A stretch of 45,002 bases of DNA from Clostridia bacterium (GCA_017516765.1 JAFXBE010000017.1:1-45002), one strand, 5' to 3'; positions 23,508 to 32,236 are shown, counted from the first letter of the stretch. Notes: generated from the sequence alone by a model not told the origin. A program made the numbers and translations.

Positions 23508-24554
23508 ATGGCATACGATTCCCAGAAGCTGCTTACCCCCGGTGATCTGTTGGACGAAAAAGGGCAACTGGCCCAGTGCGGCTACAGCACCTCCCTTGTG
23601 CGCAGGTATGACCGCAAAGCCATCAAGGCCTGCGGGCTGCGCATCAAGGAATGGGACTACTACTGCATTACCGGCAAGGAATGCGTGCTGTGCCTGACCA
23701 TTGCCGACAACAGCTACATGAAGCTGGACAGCGTTACCCTGCTCTTCCCCGACCGCTGCACCCAGATCCAGAAAAGCATGATGGGGCTGCTCCCTCTGGG
23801 CAAGGTAAAGCTGCCCGCCACCAGTGCGGTGGGCGATGTGAAGGTGGAGGGCAAGGGCTACACCCTCGCCTTTACCAACGACGGCACAAAGCGTGTGCTG
23901 GATGTGCATATTGAAGACTTCAACGCCGGCAGACCCCTTACCGCCCATGTGGAGCTGACCGACGAGCCGAAGGACAGCATGGTCATCGCCACGCCCTTTG
24001 CGGGGTATCCCCGGCATTTCTACTACAACCAGAAGATCAACTGCCTGCGTGCCAAGGGCGATGTTGCCTTCGGTGGCGAGATCTACACCTTCCGCCCCGA
24101 GACCGATCTGGCGGTGCTGGACTGGGGGCGGGGCGTATGGACCTATGCCAACACATGGTACTGGGGCAGCCTGAGCACCGTACTGCCCGACGGCAGGACG
24201 CTGGGGCTGAACCTTGGCTACGGCTTCGGCGACACCACCGCCGCCACCGAAAACATGCTCTTTGTGGACGGCGTTGCCCACAAGCTGGAGCATGTGCTGT
24301 TCGAGATCCCCAAGAACACCTCCGGCAGCGACGATTTTATGAAGCCATGGCGCATCCGGGACAACAACGGCAGGCTGGATCTGCGCTTTGAGCCCGCCAT
24401 CGACCGCGCCGACTGCACCTCTGTGCTGGTGATCGAAAGCGACCAGCATCAGGTCTTCGGCTACATGACCGGCAAGGTGGTCACCGACGAAGGCGAAGAG
24501 ATCCGGATCGAGCGCGCGCTGGGCTTTGCCGAGAAGGTGAAGAACCGGTGGTGA
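23508..24554 (+). CDS. DUF2804 domain protein
   Basis: A 348-residue protein covering the whole DUF2804 family length. Typical parts are HFYYNQKINCLRAKG, the LDWGRGVWTYANTWYWGS stretch and the end WRIRDNNGRLDLRFEP. It is predicted to be beta-rich, soluble and without a signal peptide; the biochemical role of the family is not established, though a link to carbohydrate or lipid chemistry has been suggested by fold. ATG 23508 follows AAGGAGG by 8 bp. It lies 84 bp after galM and ends the operon. Confidence 0.9.
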   Translation: MAYDSQKLLTPGDLLDEKGQLAQCGYSTSLVRRYDRKAIKACGLRIKEWDYYCITGKECVLCLTIADNSYMKLDSVTLLFPDRCTQIQKSMMGLLPLGKVKLPATSAVGDVKVEGKGYTLAFTNDGTKRVLDVHIEDFNAGRPLTAHVELTDEPKDSMVIATPFAGYPRHFYYNQKINCLRAKGDVAFGGEIYTFRPETDLAVLDWGRGVWTYANTWYWGSLSTVLPDGRTLGLNLGYGFGDTTAATENMLFVDGVAHKLEHVLFEIPKNTSGSDDFMKPWRIRDNNGRLDLRFEPAIDRADCTSVLVIESDQHQVFGYMTGKVVTDEGEEIRIERALGFAEKVKNRW

Positions 24555-24640
24555 CGGGGGGTGCCTGCGGCAGGCCCAAAGGGCTCTGCCCTTCGGAAAC
24601 CCGCTCAAGGGGCAATGCCCCTTGAGAATCCCGGTTTTGC
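24555..24640. repeat. GC-rich hairpin string (family A)
   Basis: Immediately after the DUF2804 stop: GCCTGCGGCAGGC, AAGGGC-TCT-GCCCTT and CTCAAGGGGC-AAT-GCCCCTTGAG. It resembles the strings after GH5, pepF and the mutase gene. Confidence 0.6.
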
Positions 24641-24686
24641 ACCGGCATTGCAGGCGCAAGGGATGAGGATATAGCAGAACAAATCA

Positions 24687-24733
24687 AAACGCACTTGGAT
24701 ACCGCCCGTCCGGGGTGGATGCAAGTGCGTTTT
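24687..24733 (+). terminator. Terminator of the galM-DUF2804 operon
   Basis: AAAACGCACTTG and CAAGTGCGTTTT form the ends of a long stem whose inner part (ATACCGCCC / GGGGTGGAT) also pairs. It ends in TTTT and could work on both strands. Confidence 0.82.
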
Positions 24734-24786
24734 CCGATTTACTTGCATATCAGAGTCGGAAAAATACATACATCCCACCTCCGCTT

Positions 24787-24824
24787 CAACAAAAAACATC
24801 CCTGTGCCTGCACAGCAGGCACAG
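24787..24824 (-). terminator. Terminator of rny
   Basis: Read on the minus strand, CTGTGCCTGC and GCAGGCACAG form a 10-bp stem followed shortly by a six-T run (about 24791-24796). It lies 70 bp after the rny stop; a family A hairpin (24855-24890) lies between. Confidence 0.8.
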
Positions 24825-24893
24825 AGATGGGATTCCAAAGGGATCGTATCCCTTTGGCGGGGGTGCAGGGGGCAGAGCCCCCGCCCTTGCTAT

Positions 24894-26435
24894 TTACTTG
24901 GCAAACTCGGTGGAGCGGGTCTCGCGGATCACGTTGACGCGGATCTGACCGGGATACTCCAGCTCCTTTTCGATGCGCTTGGCAACTTCCTTGGCCAGCA
25001 CCTTGGTGCCCTCGTCGGTCACGTCTTCGGGCTTGACCATGATGCGTACCTCGCGGCCGGACTGGATGGCGAAGCACTTCTCTACGCCCTGGAAGCTGTT
25101 GGCGATCTCCTCCAGCTTCTCCAGACGCTTGATGTAGTTTTCCAGACTCTCGCGGCGGGCGCCGGGGCGGGCGGCGGAGATGGCGTCGGCGGCCTGCACC
25201 AGCACGGCTTCGATGGTCTGGGGCTCCACATCGTTGTGGTGGGCGAGGATGGCGTGGATCACATCGGGGCTCTCGCGGTACTTGCGGGCCAGCTCGGCGC
25301 CAAGGGTAACGTGGGTGCCCTCGGCTTCGTGGTCAACGCCCTTGCCGATGTCGTGCAGCAGACCGGCGCGCTTTGCCAGCGCAACGTCTGCGCCCAGCTC
25401 GGCGGCCATCATACCGGCCAGATGGCTGACCTCGATGGAGTGCTTGAGCACGTTCTGACCGTAGGAGGTACGGTAGCGGAGACGGCCAAGGATCTTGACC
25501 AGCTCGTGGTGGATGCCGTGCTGATGGGTCTCGAACACAGCCTGATCGCCGGCTTCGCGGATCTGTTGATCCACTTCCTTGCGGGCTTTTTCCACCATTT
25601 CTTCGATGCGGGCGGGGTGGATACGCCCGTCCATGATGAGGCGTTCCACAGCGATACGGGCGATCTCGCGGCGAACGGGATCGAAGGCGCTGACGATGAC
25701 AGCCTCGGGGGTGTCGTCGATGATCAGGTCTACGCCGGTGGCGGTTTCAAGGGCGCGGATGTTGCGGCCTTCGCGGCCGATGATACGGCCCTTCATATCG
25801 TCGTTGGGCAGGTTGATAACGGAAACGGTGGTTTCGGCAACGTGGTCGGCGGCGCACTTCTGGATCGCCAGCGCGATGATGTTGCGGGCCTTCTTTTCGC
25901 CCTCCTCACGCGCTTTGGTCTCGATCTCGCGCACCATGGCGGCTGCGGAGTGATAGGCGTCCTTCTGGATGCGGCTTACCAGCATCTGGCAGGCTTCGTC
26001 CTGCGTCATGCCGGCGATGCGCTCCATCTCCTGCACCTGCTTGTCTTTGCCTTTTTCCAGCTCGTCCCATTCCTTCTGCAGGTCGGTCTGCTTCTGGTTG
26101 AGGCTTTCTTCGCGGGCTTCCAGATTATCCTGCTTCTTGTCGAGGGATTCCTCGCGCTGCAGGATGCGGCGTTCGCTGCGCTGCACTTCGGCGCGGCGTT
26201 CCTTGCACTCGCGGTCCAGCTCGGTCTTGAGGCGAAGCACTTCTTCCTTGGCTTCCAGAATGGTCTCTTTTTTCTTTTCGTCAGCTTTGCGCTGTGCATC
26301 TTCCAGCAGATTGCGCGCATATTCCTCGGTGCGGCCGATGCGCTTCTCGCTGGCTTGCTTACGGTATTGATAACCGCCCACCACGCCTGCCGCAGCAGTA
26401 ACGAGGGCGATCAGAATGACCCAATGGATCTGCAT
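24894..26435 (-). CDS. rny: Ribonuclease Y
   Basis: RNase Y is the membrane-anchored endoribonuclease that starts mRNA decay in many Bacillota. The 513-residue protein has one N-terminal membrane helix (4-24), a long charged coiled coil (about 30-140), a KH RNA-binding domain with [12 protein letters not shown] (216-227) and an HD phosphohydrolase domain with H361-D362 (LLHDIGKG). The order and length are canonical. An AAAGGAG site lies upstream. Between it and its nearest strong promoter (26813-26841) lies a terminator, so expression may depend on read-through of the structured leader or on an unrecognised promoter. Confidence 0.97.
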   Translation of the reverse strand: MQIHWVILIALVTAAAGVVGGYQYRKQASEKRIGRTEEYARNLLEDAQRKADEKKKETILEAKEEVLRLKTELDRECKERRAEVQRSERRILQREESLDKKQDNLEAREESLNQKQTDLQKEWDELEKGKDKQVQEMERIAGMTQDEACQMLVSRIQKDAYHSAAAMVREIETKAREEGEKKARNIIALAIQKCAADHVAETTVSVINLPNDDMKGRIIGREGRNIRALETATGVDLIIDDTPEAVIVSAFDPVRREIARIAVERLIMDGRIHPARIEEMVEKARKEVDQQIREAGDQAVFETHQHGIHHELVKILGRLRYRTSYGQNVLKHSIEVSHLAGMMAAELGADVALAKRAGLLHDIGKGVDHEAEGTHVTLGAELARKYRESPDVIHAILAHHNDVEPQTIEAVLVQAADAISAARPGARRESLENYIKRLEKLEEIANSFQGVEKCFAIQSGREVRIMVKPEDVTDEGTKVLAKEVAKRIEKELEYPGQIRVNVIRETRSTEFAK

Positions 26436-26527
26436 ATGCCTGTTTGCTCCTTTCTTGTTTTGTTGCTTTGTTCCGGTTTGTTACTGGGGAGGATACGGCA
26501 GGGCGGCAACCGTCTTTTCCGGCAATG

Positions 26528-26565
26528 CAAAAAAGCCGATGAGCCATGCTCGGTCGGCTTTTTGT
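26528..26565 (-). terminator. Terminator of the candidate RNA
   Basis: AAAAAGCCGA and TCGGCTTTTTT form the stem, with an inner GAGC/GCTC pair. The T-run is on the minus strand, 93 bp before rny. Confidence 0.88.
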
Positions 26566-26806
26566 TTCTGCAGACAGATACACTTGTGGCGGGTACAGCT
26601 TCCCCTTGGGAAAGAAAACCTGCAAACAGGGTACTATATCCGAACAATGCCGCCTGTGGAAAGGGGGCATACATACGCTCCAAAAACTCCGTCCCATAAG
26701 GGCTGAGGCCGCTGCCTCACAGCGGGAGGGAATTGAAAACCCATGCTGGATATATCTGAAAAACAGCAGAACCTGCGCCTTCTCCGCGCCAAGTCCATTT
26801 GCCGAC
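26528..26806 (-). ncRNA. Candidate structured non-coding RNA upstream of rny
   Basis: A unit of about 280 nt bounded by a perfect promoter and an intrinsic terminator, without a credible open frame. Long-range pairing closes it: ACTTGGCG near the 5' end with CGCC(A)CAAGT near the 3' end, then TATATCC with GGATATA further in. Inside are local hairpins CCGCTG-TGAG-CAGCGG type, ATGCC/GGCAT, CCTG-TTTG-CAGG and CTTTCCC/GGGGAAG. GTCGGC at the 5' end could also pair with GCCGAC of the terminator arm. I could not match it to tmRNA, RNase P, SRP RNA, T-box or common riboswitches; 6S RNA or a raiA-like RNA cannot be excluded by eye. Confidence 0.55.
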
Positions 26807-26812
26807 TATCCT

Positions 26813-26841
26813 ATTATATAGGCAGCATGCAGGGATGTCAA
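26813..26841 (-). promoter_or_regulatory. Strong promoter of the candidate RNA
   Basis: Minus-strand TTGACA (26836-26841), 17-bp spacer, TATAAT (26813-26818): both boxes are perfect consensus. Confidence 0.92.
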
Positions 26842-26910
26842 GCTGTGGCGTTCGACAGAAAACGTTGCAAAATCGGCATTTCCGGGGCAGCCGCATGGAT
26901 GGGATCGGGC

Positions 26911-26940
26911 AAAAAAAGACTGTCTGCCAAGGGCAGACAG
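26911..26940 (-). terminator. Terminator beyond hpt
   Basis: CTGTCTGCC and GGCAGACAG form a 9-bp stem followed on the minus strand by seven T (26911-26917). It closes the DUF4364-tilS-hpt operon after the repeat E copy and separates it from the next promoter. Confidence 0.85.
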
Positions 26941-27000
26941 CCAATTGGGGAGCAAGAATATTATTTTTTTGTTACGTAACCGAAGAAGGTTACCTCTCCT

Positions 27001-27132
27001 CAGACTTTCAAAGAAGTCCCAGAGGTATGGTCAGGCCGCAGCCCTCCGATTGTCAATCCGAAACCAGCGGCGTGTACGGTGGTTTCGGAACCCTTGCGTA
27101 GCAAGGGGTTCCTATCGCCGTTTGCCGCCCGG
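27001..27132 (-). repeat. Dispersed repeat E, short copy
   Basis: Inverted relative to the copy at 1-230 and nearly identical to its ends, but without the roughly 100-bp middle part. It is followed by a small hairpin GGAGCC-GTA-GGCTCC (27133-27148). No gene is supported in the 275-bp gap between hpt and the terminator. Confidence 0.75.
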
Positions 27133-27167
27133 GGAGCCGTAGGCTCCTAGGCAAACGGTGCAAATAT

Positions 27168-27201
27168 CGTCAAAAAGCCGCCGAAGGCGTGTTTTTTGAC
27201 G
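27168..27201 (-). terminator. Hairpin directly after hpt
   Basis: CGTCAAAAA and TTTTTGACG flank an inner CGCC/GGCG pair, 15 bp after the hpt stop. It can work on both strands. It is the first of two stops after the operon. Confidence 0.7.
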
Positions 27202-27215
27202 AGCTGCGGAGAAGG

Positions 27216-27779
27216 TTACTTATCTGCATAGATGCGGGGGGAAAGCACGCCGATATCGGGCAGGTTGCGGTACAGCTCGGCATAGTCCAGACCATAACCT
27301 ACCACGAATGCATCGGGGATCTCGAAGCAGGAATAATCCACGGTAAGGGGTACGCGGCGGCGGCTGGGCTTATCCAGCAGGGAGCAGATGCGCAGGCTGG
27401 CAACGCCGCGGCTGTCCAGCACCTTCTTCAGGTAGCTGAGGGTGTTTCCGCTGTCTACGATATCCTCCACAACGATCACATCCCGACCGTTGACCGAGCG
27501 CCCCAGATCCTTCTTGATCTCCACTTCGCCGCTGGAAGACGTGCCGTTGCCGTAGCTGGAAACCACCATAAAGTCGATCTCCACCGGCAGGTCGATCTGA
27601 CGGATCAGGTCGCAGAAGAACACGCTGGCACCCTTGAGGATGCAGACCATAACGGGCTTCTTGCCCTGATAATCCCGGGTAATGCGCTCGCCAAGGGCGG
27701 CTACGGCTTCCTTCAGCTGGGCTTCGGTGTAGAGAATGCTTTCCAGATCCTCGTAAAGTTTCCAATTCTTCGCTTCCAT
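27216..27779 (-). CDS. hpt: Hypoxanthine phosphoribosyltransferase
   Basis: Converts hypoxanthine or guanine with PRPP to IMP or GMP (purine salvage, cytosol). The 187-residue protein has the PRPP-binding motif VIVVEDIVDSGNT (101-113), the flexible loop with SSYGNGTSSSGEV (75-86) and the CILKGASVF loop (46-54). It follows tilS by 15 bp; tilS-hpt linkage is conserved in Bacillota, which supports the call. Confidence 0.97.
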   Translation of the reverse strand: MEAKNWKLYEDLESILYTEAQLKEAVAALGERITRDYQGKKPVMVCILKGASVFFCDLIRQIDLPVEIDFMVVSSYGNGTSSSGEVEIKKDLGRSVNGRDVIVVEDIVDSGNTLSYLKKVLDSRGVASLRICSLLDKPSRRRVPLTVDYSCFEIPDAFVVGYGLDYAELYRNLPDIGVLSPRIYADK

Positions 27780-27794
27780 GTGCTTTTCGCTCCT

Positions 27795-29270
27795 TCATCC
27801 GGTGATGGTGGGAAGATAGAGTGGCTGCTCTGCAATGGTGATCTGCAGGCAGGGTGTATCGGGGGTGTAAGCAAGGGCCTGGGCGGTGCAAAGCCCGGGG
27901 ATCCAGAGAATATCGCTGCCCTTTGCCACCACGGGCAGCACCGGACGGAGAGGCCGGTCGATCTTATGATCGGTAAGCCAGCGGCGCAGGGGCTTTGCTC
28001 CGGGTGCGCCAAGGGGATGGATCCGGTCGCCCGCCTCCGGGGTACGCAGCACGCAGCCGGGCAGCAGCGCTTCGGGAATGAGGGCGGTGCAGGCATCTCC
28101 CGGTGGTACAGCAGGGTCGGCATCCTGCAAAGAAAGGGTCAGAAGGGGGTGGTTGTCCCAGCCCCACCAGCCACAGAGCATCATGGGCTCGTTTGTGCCT
28201 GCCCGGAAAAGCTGCCCCGGCAGGGGAAAAGACATGCTTTCGGCAGGCACAAGGGGCATGCCGTCCTGATGCACCAGATGCAGCAGTCGCTGCCCCAGCA
28301 GGGCCTTCAGCCCCATGGGCAGGTTCACGGTGCCGCCGACGGGCCCTTTATGGAGCAACCGAAGCAGACGAAGGCTGTCCTCTGCGCCGAGCGATCTTTC
28401 GTCCGATACCAGCTGCGCCCTCTCCAACCCCAGTTCGTACCAGCGGCGAAGCGCCCGCAGCGCCACAGCCTCGTCCCAGATCAGGGCATCTGCGGCAAGG
28501 GCATGCAGGCCGGGCTGGAGCAGCATATGATGCCGCAGCGTATTCTGTGCGCTTACGGAAAGGGCATATTCGTCGATCCGGGCGAGGGTCGCGGTCTGGG
28601 CAATGCGCCCGCCGCAGCCGGGGGAAAGCTGCTCCAGCAGGGGCAGCACCTGAAGCCGCAGGGCGTTGCGCAGGGTGATGGGCTTATGGTTGGTATCATC
28701 CTCCCGGTAAGGGATGCCCCAGCCCTCCACAGCGGCGCGCAGTTCTGCCTTGGGCAGATCCAGAAGGGGACGGATCAGCCGCCAGCCGTCCATATAGGTA
28801 CAGGGCTTCATGCCGGAAAGACCGTTTGCACCCGCACCGCGCAGCAGATGCATCAGCACGGTTTCGGTCTGGTCGTCCCGGTGGTGGGCGGTGAAAAGGG
28901 CACGGGCGTGCAGCTCTCTTACATCCGCTTCAAAAAAGGCGCGGCGGCACTCCCGGGCGCGGGTCTCCATGCCGGGCAGGGCGGCATCGCCGCCCAGATC
29001 GGCGGTGTGCACCCGCAAAGGGATCTGCCGCTCTTCGCAGTAGCTGCGCACCAGCTGCTCGTCGGCGAGGGAATCACCGCCCCGGAGCCCATGCTGCACA
29101 TGGATGGCATGCAGGCTGAACCCATGCTCCCGGGAGAGCAGGTACAGCCCGTGGAGCAGCGCCATGCTGTCGCAGCCACCGCTGACGGCCACCGCCAGCA
29201 CGCTGTCCGCTCTCAGCAGACAGTGGTCGTCCAGACAGGCTCTGAGCGTATCAAGAACCGGAGCGCTCAT
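27795..29270 (-). CDS. tilS: tRNA(Ile)-lysidine synthetase
   Basis: TilS uses ATP and lysine to modify C34 of tRNA-Ile(CAU), changing its codon reading from AUG to AUA; it is essential in most bacteria. The ATP-pyrophosphatase P-loop SGGCDS is at residues 30-35, followed by HVQHGLRG and HHRDDQTETVLMHLLRGAGANGL-type segments of the N-terminal domain, and a C-terminal domain ending near residue 490. It overlaps the upstream DUF4364 gene by 4 bp (ATGA), which suggests translational coupling, and is followed by hpt. Confidence 0.96.
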   Translation of the reverse strand: MSAPVLDTLRACLDDHCLLRADSVLAVAVSGGCDSMALLHGLYLLSREHGFSLHAIHVQHGLRGGDSLADEQLVRSYCEERQIPLRVHTADLGGDAALPGMETRARECRRAFFEADVRELHARALFTAHHRDDQTETVLMHLLRGAGANGLSGMKPCTYMDGWRLIRPLLDLPKAELRAAVEGWGIPYREDDTNHKPITLRNALRLQVLPLLEQLSPGCGGRIAQTATLARIDEYALSVSAQNTLRHHMLLQPGLHALAADALIWDEAVALRALRRWYELGLERAQLVSDERSLGAEDSLRLLRLLHKGPVGGTVNLPMGLKALLGQRLLHLVHQDGMPLVPAESMSFPLPGQLFRAGTNEPMMLCGWWGWDNHPLLTLSLQDADPAVPPGDACTALIPEALLPGCVLRTPEAGDRIHPLGAPGAKPLRRWLTDHKIDRPLRPVLPVVAKGSDILWIPGLCTAQALAYTPDTPCLQITIAEQPLYLPTITG

Positions 29271-30091
29271 ACATCCTCCTCCCCGGTGGTGAGCAGGGTG
29301 AGCACATCATCGCAGAGATCGGGGTCGTTCATGGCAGCCCGCGCCCACTGGTATGCCTCCTGCTGTCCCGGCAGCATCAACCCCAGACGAAGCTGGGTAT
29401 CGCCGCCGCCCAGACAGATGGCAGCCAGCTGCTCCCTGAGCCCGAAGGGGCAGAGATACGCCTGCTCCGGCTCTGCGGCGGCAAGCGCCGCCTCGGCGGT
29501 GGGCTGGCTGGGCAGGGAAGGCGCCGGGTCGCTCTGGGTGGGATTCTGTTCGGGGCTGAGCATCAGACCCCGGGTGTAAAGCATCAGAAGCAGACGGGAA
29601 GCCTGCTGACGGAAACGGGAGGCAATGCTTTCCGCCACGGCGCGGTCTGCGGTGCGGATGCGCAGCAGCAGCGTGGGGGTCTCGTTTTCCTGCACGGTGC
29701 ACAGCAGCCCGTGGAAGCCGTCGCCGCTGGGTTCCCACATTACCCGGAGATACTGCCGTTCCTTGAGCGCCTGCTGGTAGGCAGGGGCTTCCCGGCGGAT
29801 GCGCTCCCGCTCGCTCATGGGCATGCGGTGGCGGAACATATTCAGCTGCTTATGCCCCTCGCCGGTCAGGTACAGCTGCCCTGCCAGCGCATGCTCGCCC
29901 TGTGCCAGAGCGCCGCTCTGGCGCAGCTCGTCCAGATACAGGCACATGGAAACATAGTCCATCAGCTCCAGCTGCGCCACAAAGGGCCACAGATGATCGG
30001 GGGCGATGGGCTCCATCTCCTCAAGGCAGCACAAGAGCCGAAGCCGGTATTCCATATCGGACACCCGCTTGCGGGAAAAAGAATCGGGCAT
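29267..30091 (-). CDS. DUF4364 family protein
   Basis: A 274-residue protein of the clostridial DUF4364 family, recognised from its N-terminal winged-helix-like part (LRLLCCLEEMEPIAPDHLWPFVAQLELMDYVSM) and the LTGEGHKQLNMFRHRMPMSERERI stretch. The N-terminal fold suggests DNA binding, but the function is not known. The C-terminal part is Pro/Ala-rich in the linker (about 185-215) and ends in an acidic tail. ATG 30091 follows AAAGGAG. It is the first gene of the operon with tilS and hpt; no clear promoter could be seen in front of it. Confidence 0.85.
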   Translation of the reverse strand: MPDSFSRKRVSDMEYRLRLLCCLEEMEPIAPDHLWPFVAQLELMDYVSMCLYLDELRQSGALAQGEHALAGQLYLTGEGHKQLNMFRHRMPMSERERIRREAPAYQQALKERQYLRVMWEPSGDGFHGLLCTVQENETPTLLLRIRTADRAVAESIASRFRQQASRLLLMLYTRGLMLSPEQNPTQSDPAPSLPSQPTAEAALAAAEPEQAYLCPFGLREQLAAICLGGGDTQLRLGLMLPGQQEAYQWARAAMNDPDLCDDVLTLLTTGEEDV

Positions 30092-30118
30092 GGGTTCTCC
30101 TTTCCTTGGTGAAACAAA

Positions 30119-30175
30119 GAACGCCGCGACAGGCGGGTGACACCCTTGTGGGCTGTCCGCGTCGCGGCGGTGCTT
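30119..30175 (-). terminator. Terminator after the HPr-like gene
   Basis: GCCGCGAC and GTCGCGGC close a long GC-rich hairpin with further inner pairing, followed on the minus strand by GTTCTTTGTTT. Confidence 0.75.
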
Positions 30176-30221
30176 TCCGGGCCTGTCACGGCCGGGGTTC
30201 GGTGTTATCGGGGAAGCGGCC

Positions 30222-30449
30222 TTATGCCAGGAAGGGCTTGAGTTCTTCCAGCAGGTCGTCGCAATCGTCGGAATAGATCTCCATGGTAACGGGCTTGCTC
30301 AGATCCAGGCTGAAGATGCCCAGAATGGACTTGGCGTCCACCACATGGCGGCCTGCGCGCAGATCCACATCGTAGGGGTGGCGGCAGACAATGTTGACGA
30401 AGGACTTTACATTTTCGGCAAGGCTCAGCTTGATGTTGACAGATTTCAT
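30222..30449 (-). CDS. HPr-like protein lacking the catalytic histidine
   Basis: A 75-residue protein of the HPr fold. The regulatory-serine segment is well conserved (DAKSILGIFSL, S41, equal to HPr Ser46), but the active-site segment GIHARP is missing: the aligned part reads AENVKSFVNI, with a gap of about five residues and no His. It therefore should not carry phosphate in the sugar PTS, but might be phosphorylated on Ser by HPr kinase and act as a Crh-like partner of CcpA. That role is inferred. It is a single-gene unit with its own promoter and terminator. Confidence 0.85.
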   Translation of the reverse strand: MKSVNIKLSLAENVKSFVNIVCRHPYDVDLRAGRHVVDAKSILGIFSLDLSKPVTMEIYSDDCDDLLEELKPFLA

Positions 30450-30496
30450 GGTCGGTTCGTCCTCCTTATAGATGATTCATTCCTTTATGCCACCAC

Positions 30497-30525
30497 ATTA
30501 TACAACACCGAAATCGTTTTTGCAA
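30497..30525 (-). promoter_or_regulatory. Promoter of the HPr-like gene
   Basis: Minus-strand -35 TTGCAA (30520-30525), 17-bp spacer, perfect -10 TATAAT (30497-30502). Confidence 0.85.
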
Positions 30526-30545
30526 GCGGTTACAGGGCAGAATCA

Positions 30546-31904
30546 TCAGCTGACGCAAATATCGCCGCTGACGGTGCTGAGACGGAACCGCACAGCGGAA
30601 GCCGGGTCGGTATCGCACTCGATCTGCACATCGCCGCTGGTGGTATTGGCGGTAACGGCGGGGGTAAGCACTTCTTCCATGCCCACGGTGATGTCGCCGC
30701 TGGTGGTGTTGGCAAAAATGCCGGTAACGGACGTATCGTAGGTGCAGATATCGATATCGCCGCTGACGCTGTTGCTCTGTACCTGCCCCAGCACGCCGCT
30801 GATCTCGGTATCGCCGCTGACGTTGTTGGCGGTGACCATGGACACGCTGCCCTCGAAGAACATGATATCGCCGCTGGTGGCGTTCAGCTTCAGGGAGCCG
30901 CCCACCTTTACATTGTGCAGATCCGTATCGCCGGAGGTATTGCAGGCAGCGGCATCGCCAGTGATGCTGCAATCGCTGATGTTGATATCGCCGCTGGCGG
31001 TGGTGGCGGAAAGCCCGCCCAGCTGCAGATCGCTGATGCCGATATCGCCGCTAGCGGTCTGCACCTCTGCCATGGCAAGCCCGGCGGGCAGCTTGACCCG
31101 GATAAGCCCACAGCAGCTGCGCATCTGCCGGATGGTGCCCCGCATCATTCTGCCCAGCTTGTTGAGGAAGCCGAAGAAGCCTTCCTGTTGCTCGTCCTCC
31201 GCCGGGGGTTCGGGCTCTACGGAAACAGGGTTGCGGCGCAGGGTGAAACAGCCGCCGGTTTTTTCCACCAGCAGCAGGGATTCATCCTCCGGGTCGATCT
31301 CCACGTGGATCAGCCCGTCTCCGGAGGGCAGCAGCTCCACCTCGTCGGCGGCCAGCTCTACCCGCACACGGGGGTAGTGGGCGGGGTCGGCGGTCGCCAC
31401 AAGCAGTTCTCCCCCACCGTATACATTGCTGCGCACCCACTCGCCGGAACCGGCTGCGCCGCTGTGGTCAAAACCGGCGCTGCGGCCATTGAAGCCGGAG
31501 GCAAAACTGTCCATGGCCGTGCGAACGCTTTCCATGGCTGTGCCAAAAGCAGCCTCCGCCGTGGTGGAGGCGCGGTCTGCCGCGCTCTTTACATCGTCTG
31601 CGGCGGCGGCGAAGCGGCGGTCGATCTCCTCGGCCATTTTTTCAAAACGGGCATAGGCGAAGGGCTGCTCCGGTGCAGAGGTTTGCACATCCTCCCGGCG
31701 GTATTCGTCCAACAGCTCCTCCACGCCCCGCAGATTGTCCAGCACCTCGCCAAGGGCTTCGTTGCTGCTCTTGCCGGAGGCGATCAGGTCGTCGTAGCGC
31801 GCCTGGCTGTTGGTGAGCAGTTCCTCCCGCATGGCGCGGATCTCTTCTCTCTCCGGCATGCCCCGGAACATCAGGTCAATGATCTTTACGATCGTAGGAT
31901 TCAT
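30546..31904 (-). CDS. DUF4097-type beta-repeat protein with N-terminal helical domain
   Basis: A 452-residue protein. Residues 1-70 form a helical part (MREELLTNSQARYDDLIASGKSSNEALGEVLDNL) like the DUF1700-type domain usually linked to PadR regulators. Residues 160-225 form a beta-rich part. From 283 to the end there are nine repeats with the core (T/V)SGD(I/T/V), at SGD positions 285, 304, 324, 344, 363, 381, 402, 423 and 446, predicted to form a beta solenoid of the DUF4097 type. No membrane helix or signal peptide is evident. It overlaps PadR by 4 bp, so it is probably controlled by and acts with it. Function unknown. Confidence 0.87.
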   Translation of the reverse strand: MNPTIVKIIDLMFRGMPEREEIRAMREELLTNSQARYDDLIASGKSSNEALGEVLDNLRGVEELLDEYRREDVQTSAPEQPFAYARFEKMAEEIDRRFAAAADDVKSAADRASTTAEAAFGTAMESVRTAMDSFASGFNGRSAGFDHSGAAGSGEWVRSNVYGGGELLVATADPAHYPRVRVELAADEVELLPSGDGLIHVEIDPEDESLLLVEKTGGCFTLRRNPVSVEPEPPAEDEQQEGFFGFLNKLGRMMRGTIRQMRSCCGLIRVKLPAGLAMAEVQTASGDIGISDLQLGGLSATTASGDINISDCSITGDAAACNTSGDTDLHNVKVGGSLKLNATSGDIMFFEGSVSMVTANNVSGDTEISGVLGQVQSNSVSGDIDICTYDTSVTGIFANTTSGDITVGMEEVLTPAVTANTTSGDVQIECDTDPASAVRFRLSTVSGDICVS

Positions 31905-32236
31905 TCAGGTTCCTCCTCTATCAGCTTTGCAAGCAGTTGTTTGGTTTCCTGCCAGTTTTCCACATCCCGGGAAAGCCTCTCCAGCCCTTCGGGCGTAACG
32001 GCGTAGTACCTTCTGCGGGCACCGCTTTGGGCATCGCCCCAGTAGGAGCGGATCAGCCCCGATCCCTCCAGACGGCGGAAGGCAGTGTACAGGGTGGCTT
32101 CCTTCATTTCCAGCCCGCCCTGACTGATGCACCCGATCTGCTTGCCCAGCTCGTAACCGTAGCTGTCGCCCAGACTGAGGCGCTTGAGGATGATGGTATC
32201 GGTATATCCCCTCAGGATATCAGCGCTCAATGCCAT
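31901..32236 (-). CDS. PadR-family transcription regulator
   Basis: A 111-residue winged-helix protein. Typical PadR parts are ILKRLSLGDSYGYELGKQI, KEATLYTAFRRLEGSGLIRSYW and RRRYYAVTPEGLERL. The ribosome site is a near-perfect GGAGGTGAT. The next gene, a DUF4097-type protein, starts within its stop codon (ATGA). The promoter contains a GTAC-N6-GTAC palindrome over the -10 region, consistent with autorepression. PadR regulators with this partner often respond to envelope stress; this is inference. Confidence 0.95.
   Translation of the reverse strand: MALSADILRGYTDTIILKRLSLGDSYGYELGKQIGCISQGGLEMKEATLYTAFRRLEGSGLIRSYWGDAQSGARRRYYAVTPEGLERLSRDVENWQETKQLLAKLIEEEPE

Noticed and set aside
26528..26806. 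T-box leader, tmRNA, RNase P RNA or SRP RNA
   Set aside because: The hallmark sequences of these RNAs (T-box core before the terminator, tmRNA ends, RNase P CR-I, SRP tetraloop domain) are not present.
1..27132. A 27-kb composite transposon bounded by the inverted E repeats
   Set aside because: No transposase, no target duplication visible, and the content between them is mixed core genes.
30546..31080. Regularly spaced ATATCGCCGCT repeats suggesting a CRISPR array or minisatellite
   Set aside because: They are the codons of the SGD repeats in a real protein; the spacing is in multiples of three and the repeats are not identical.
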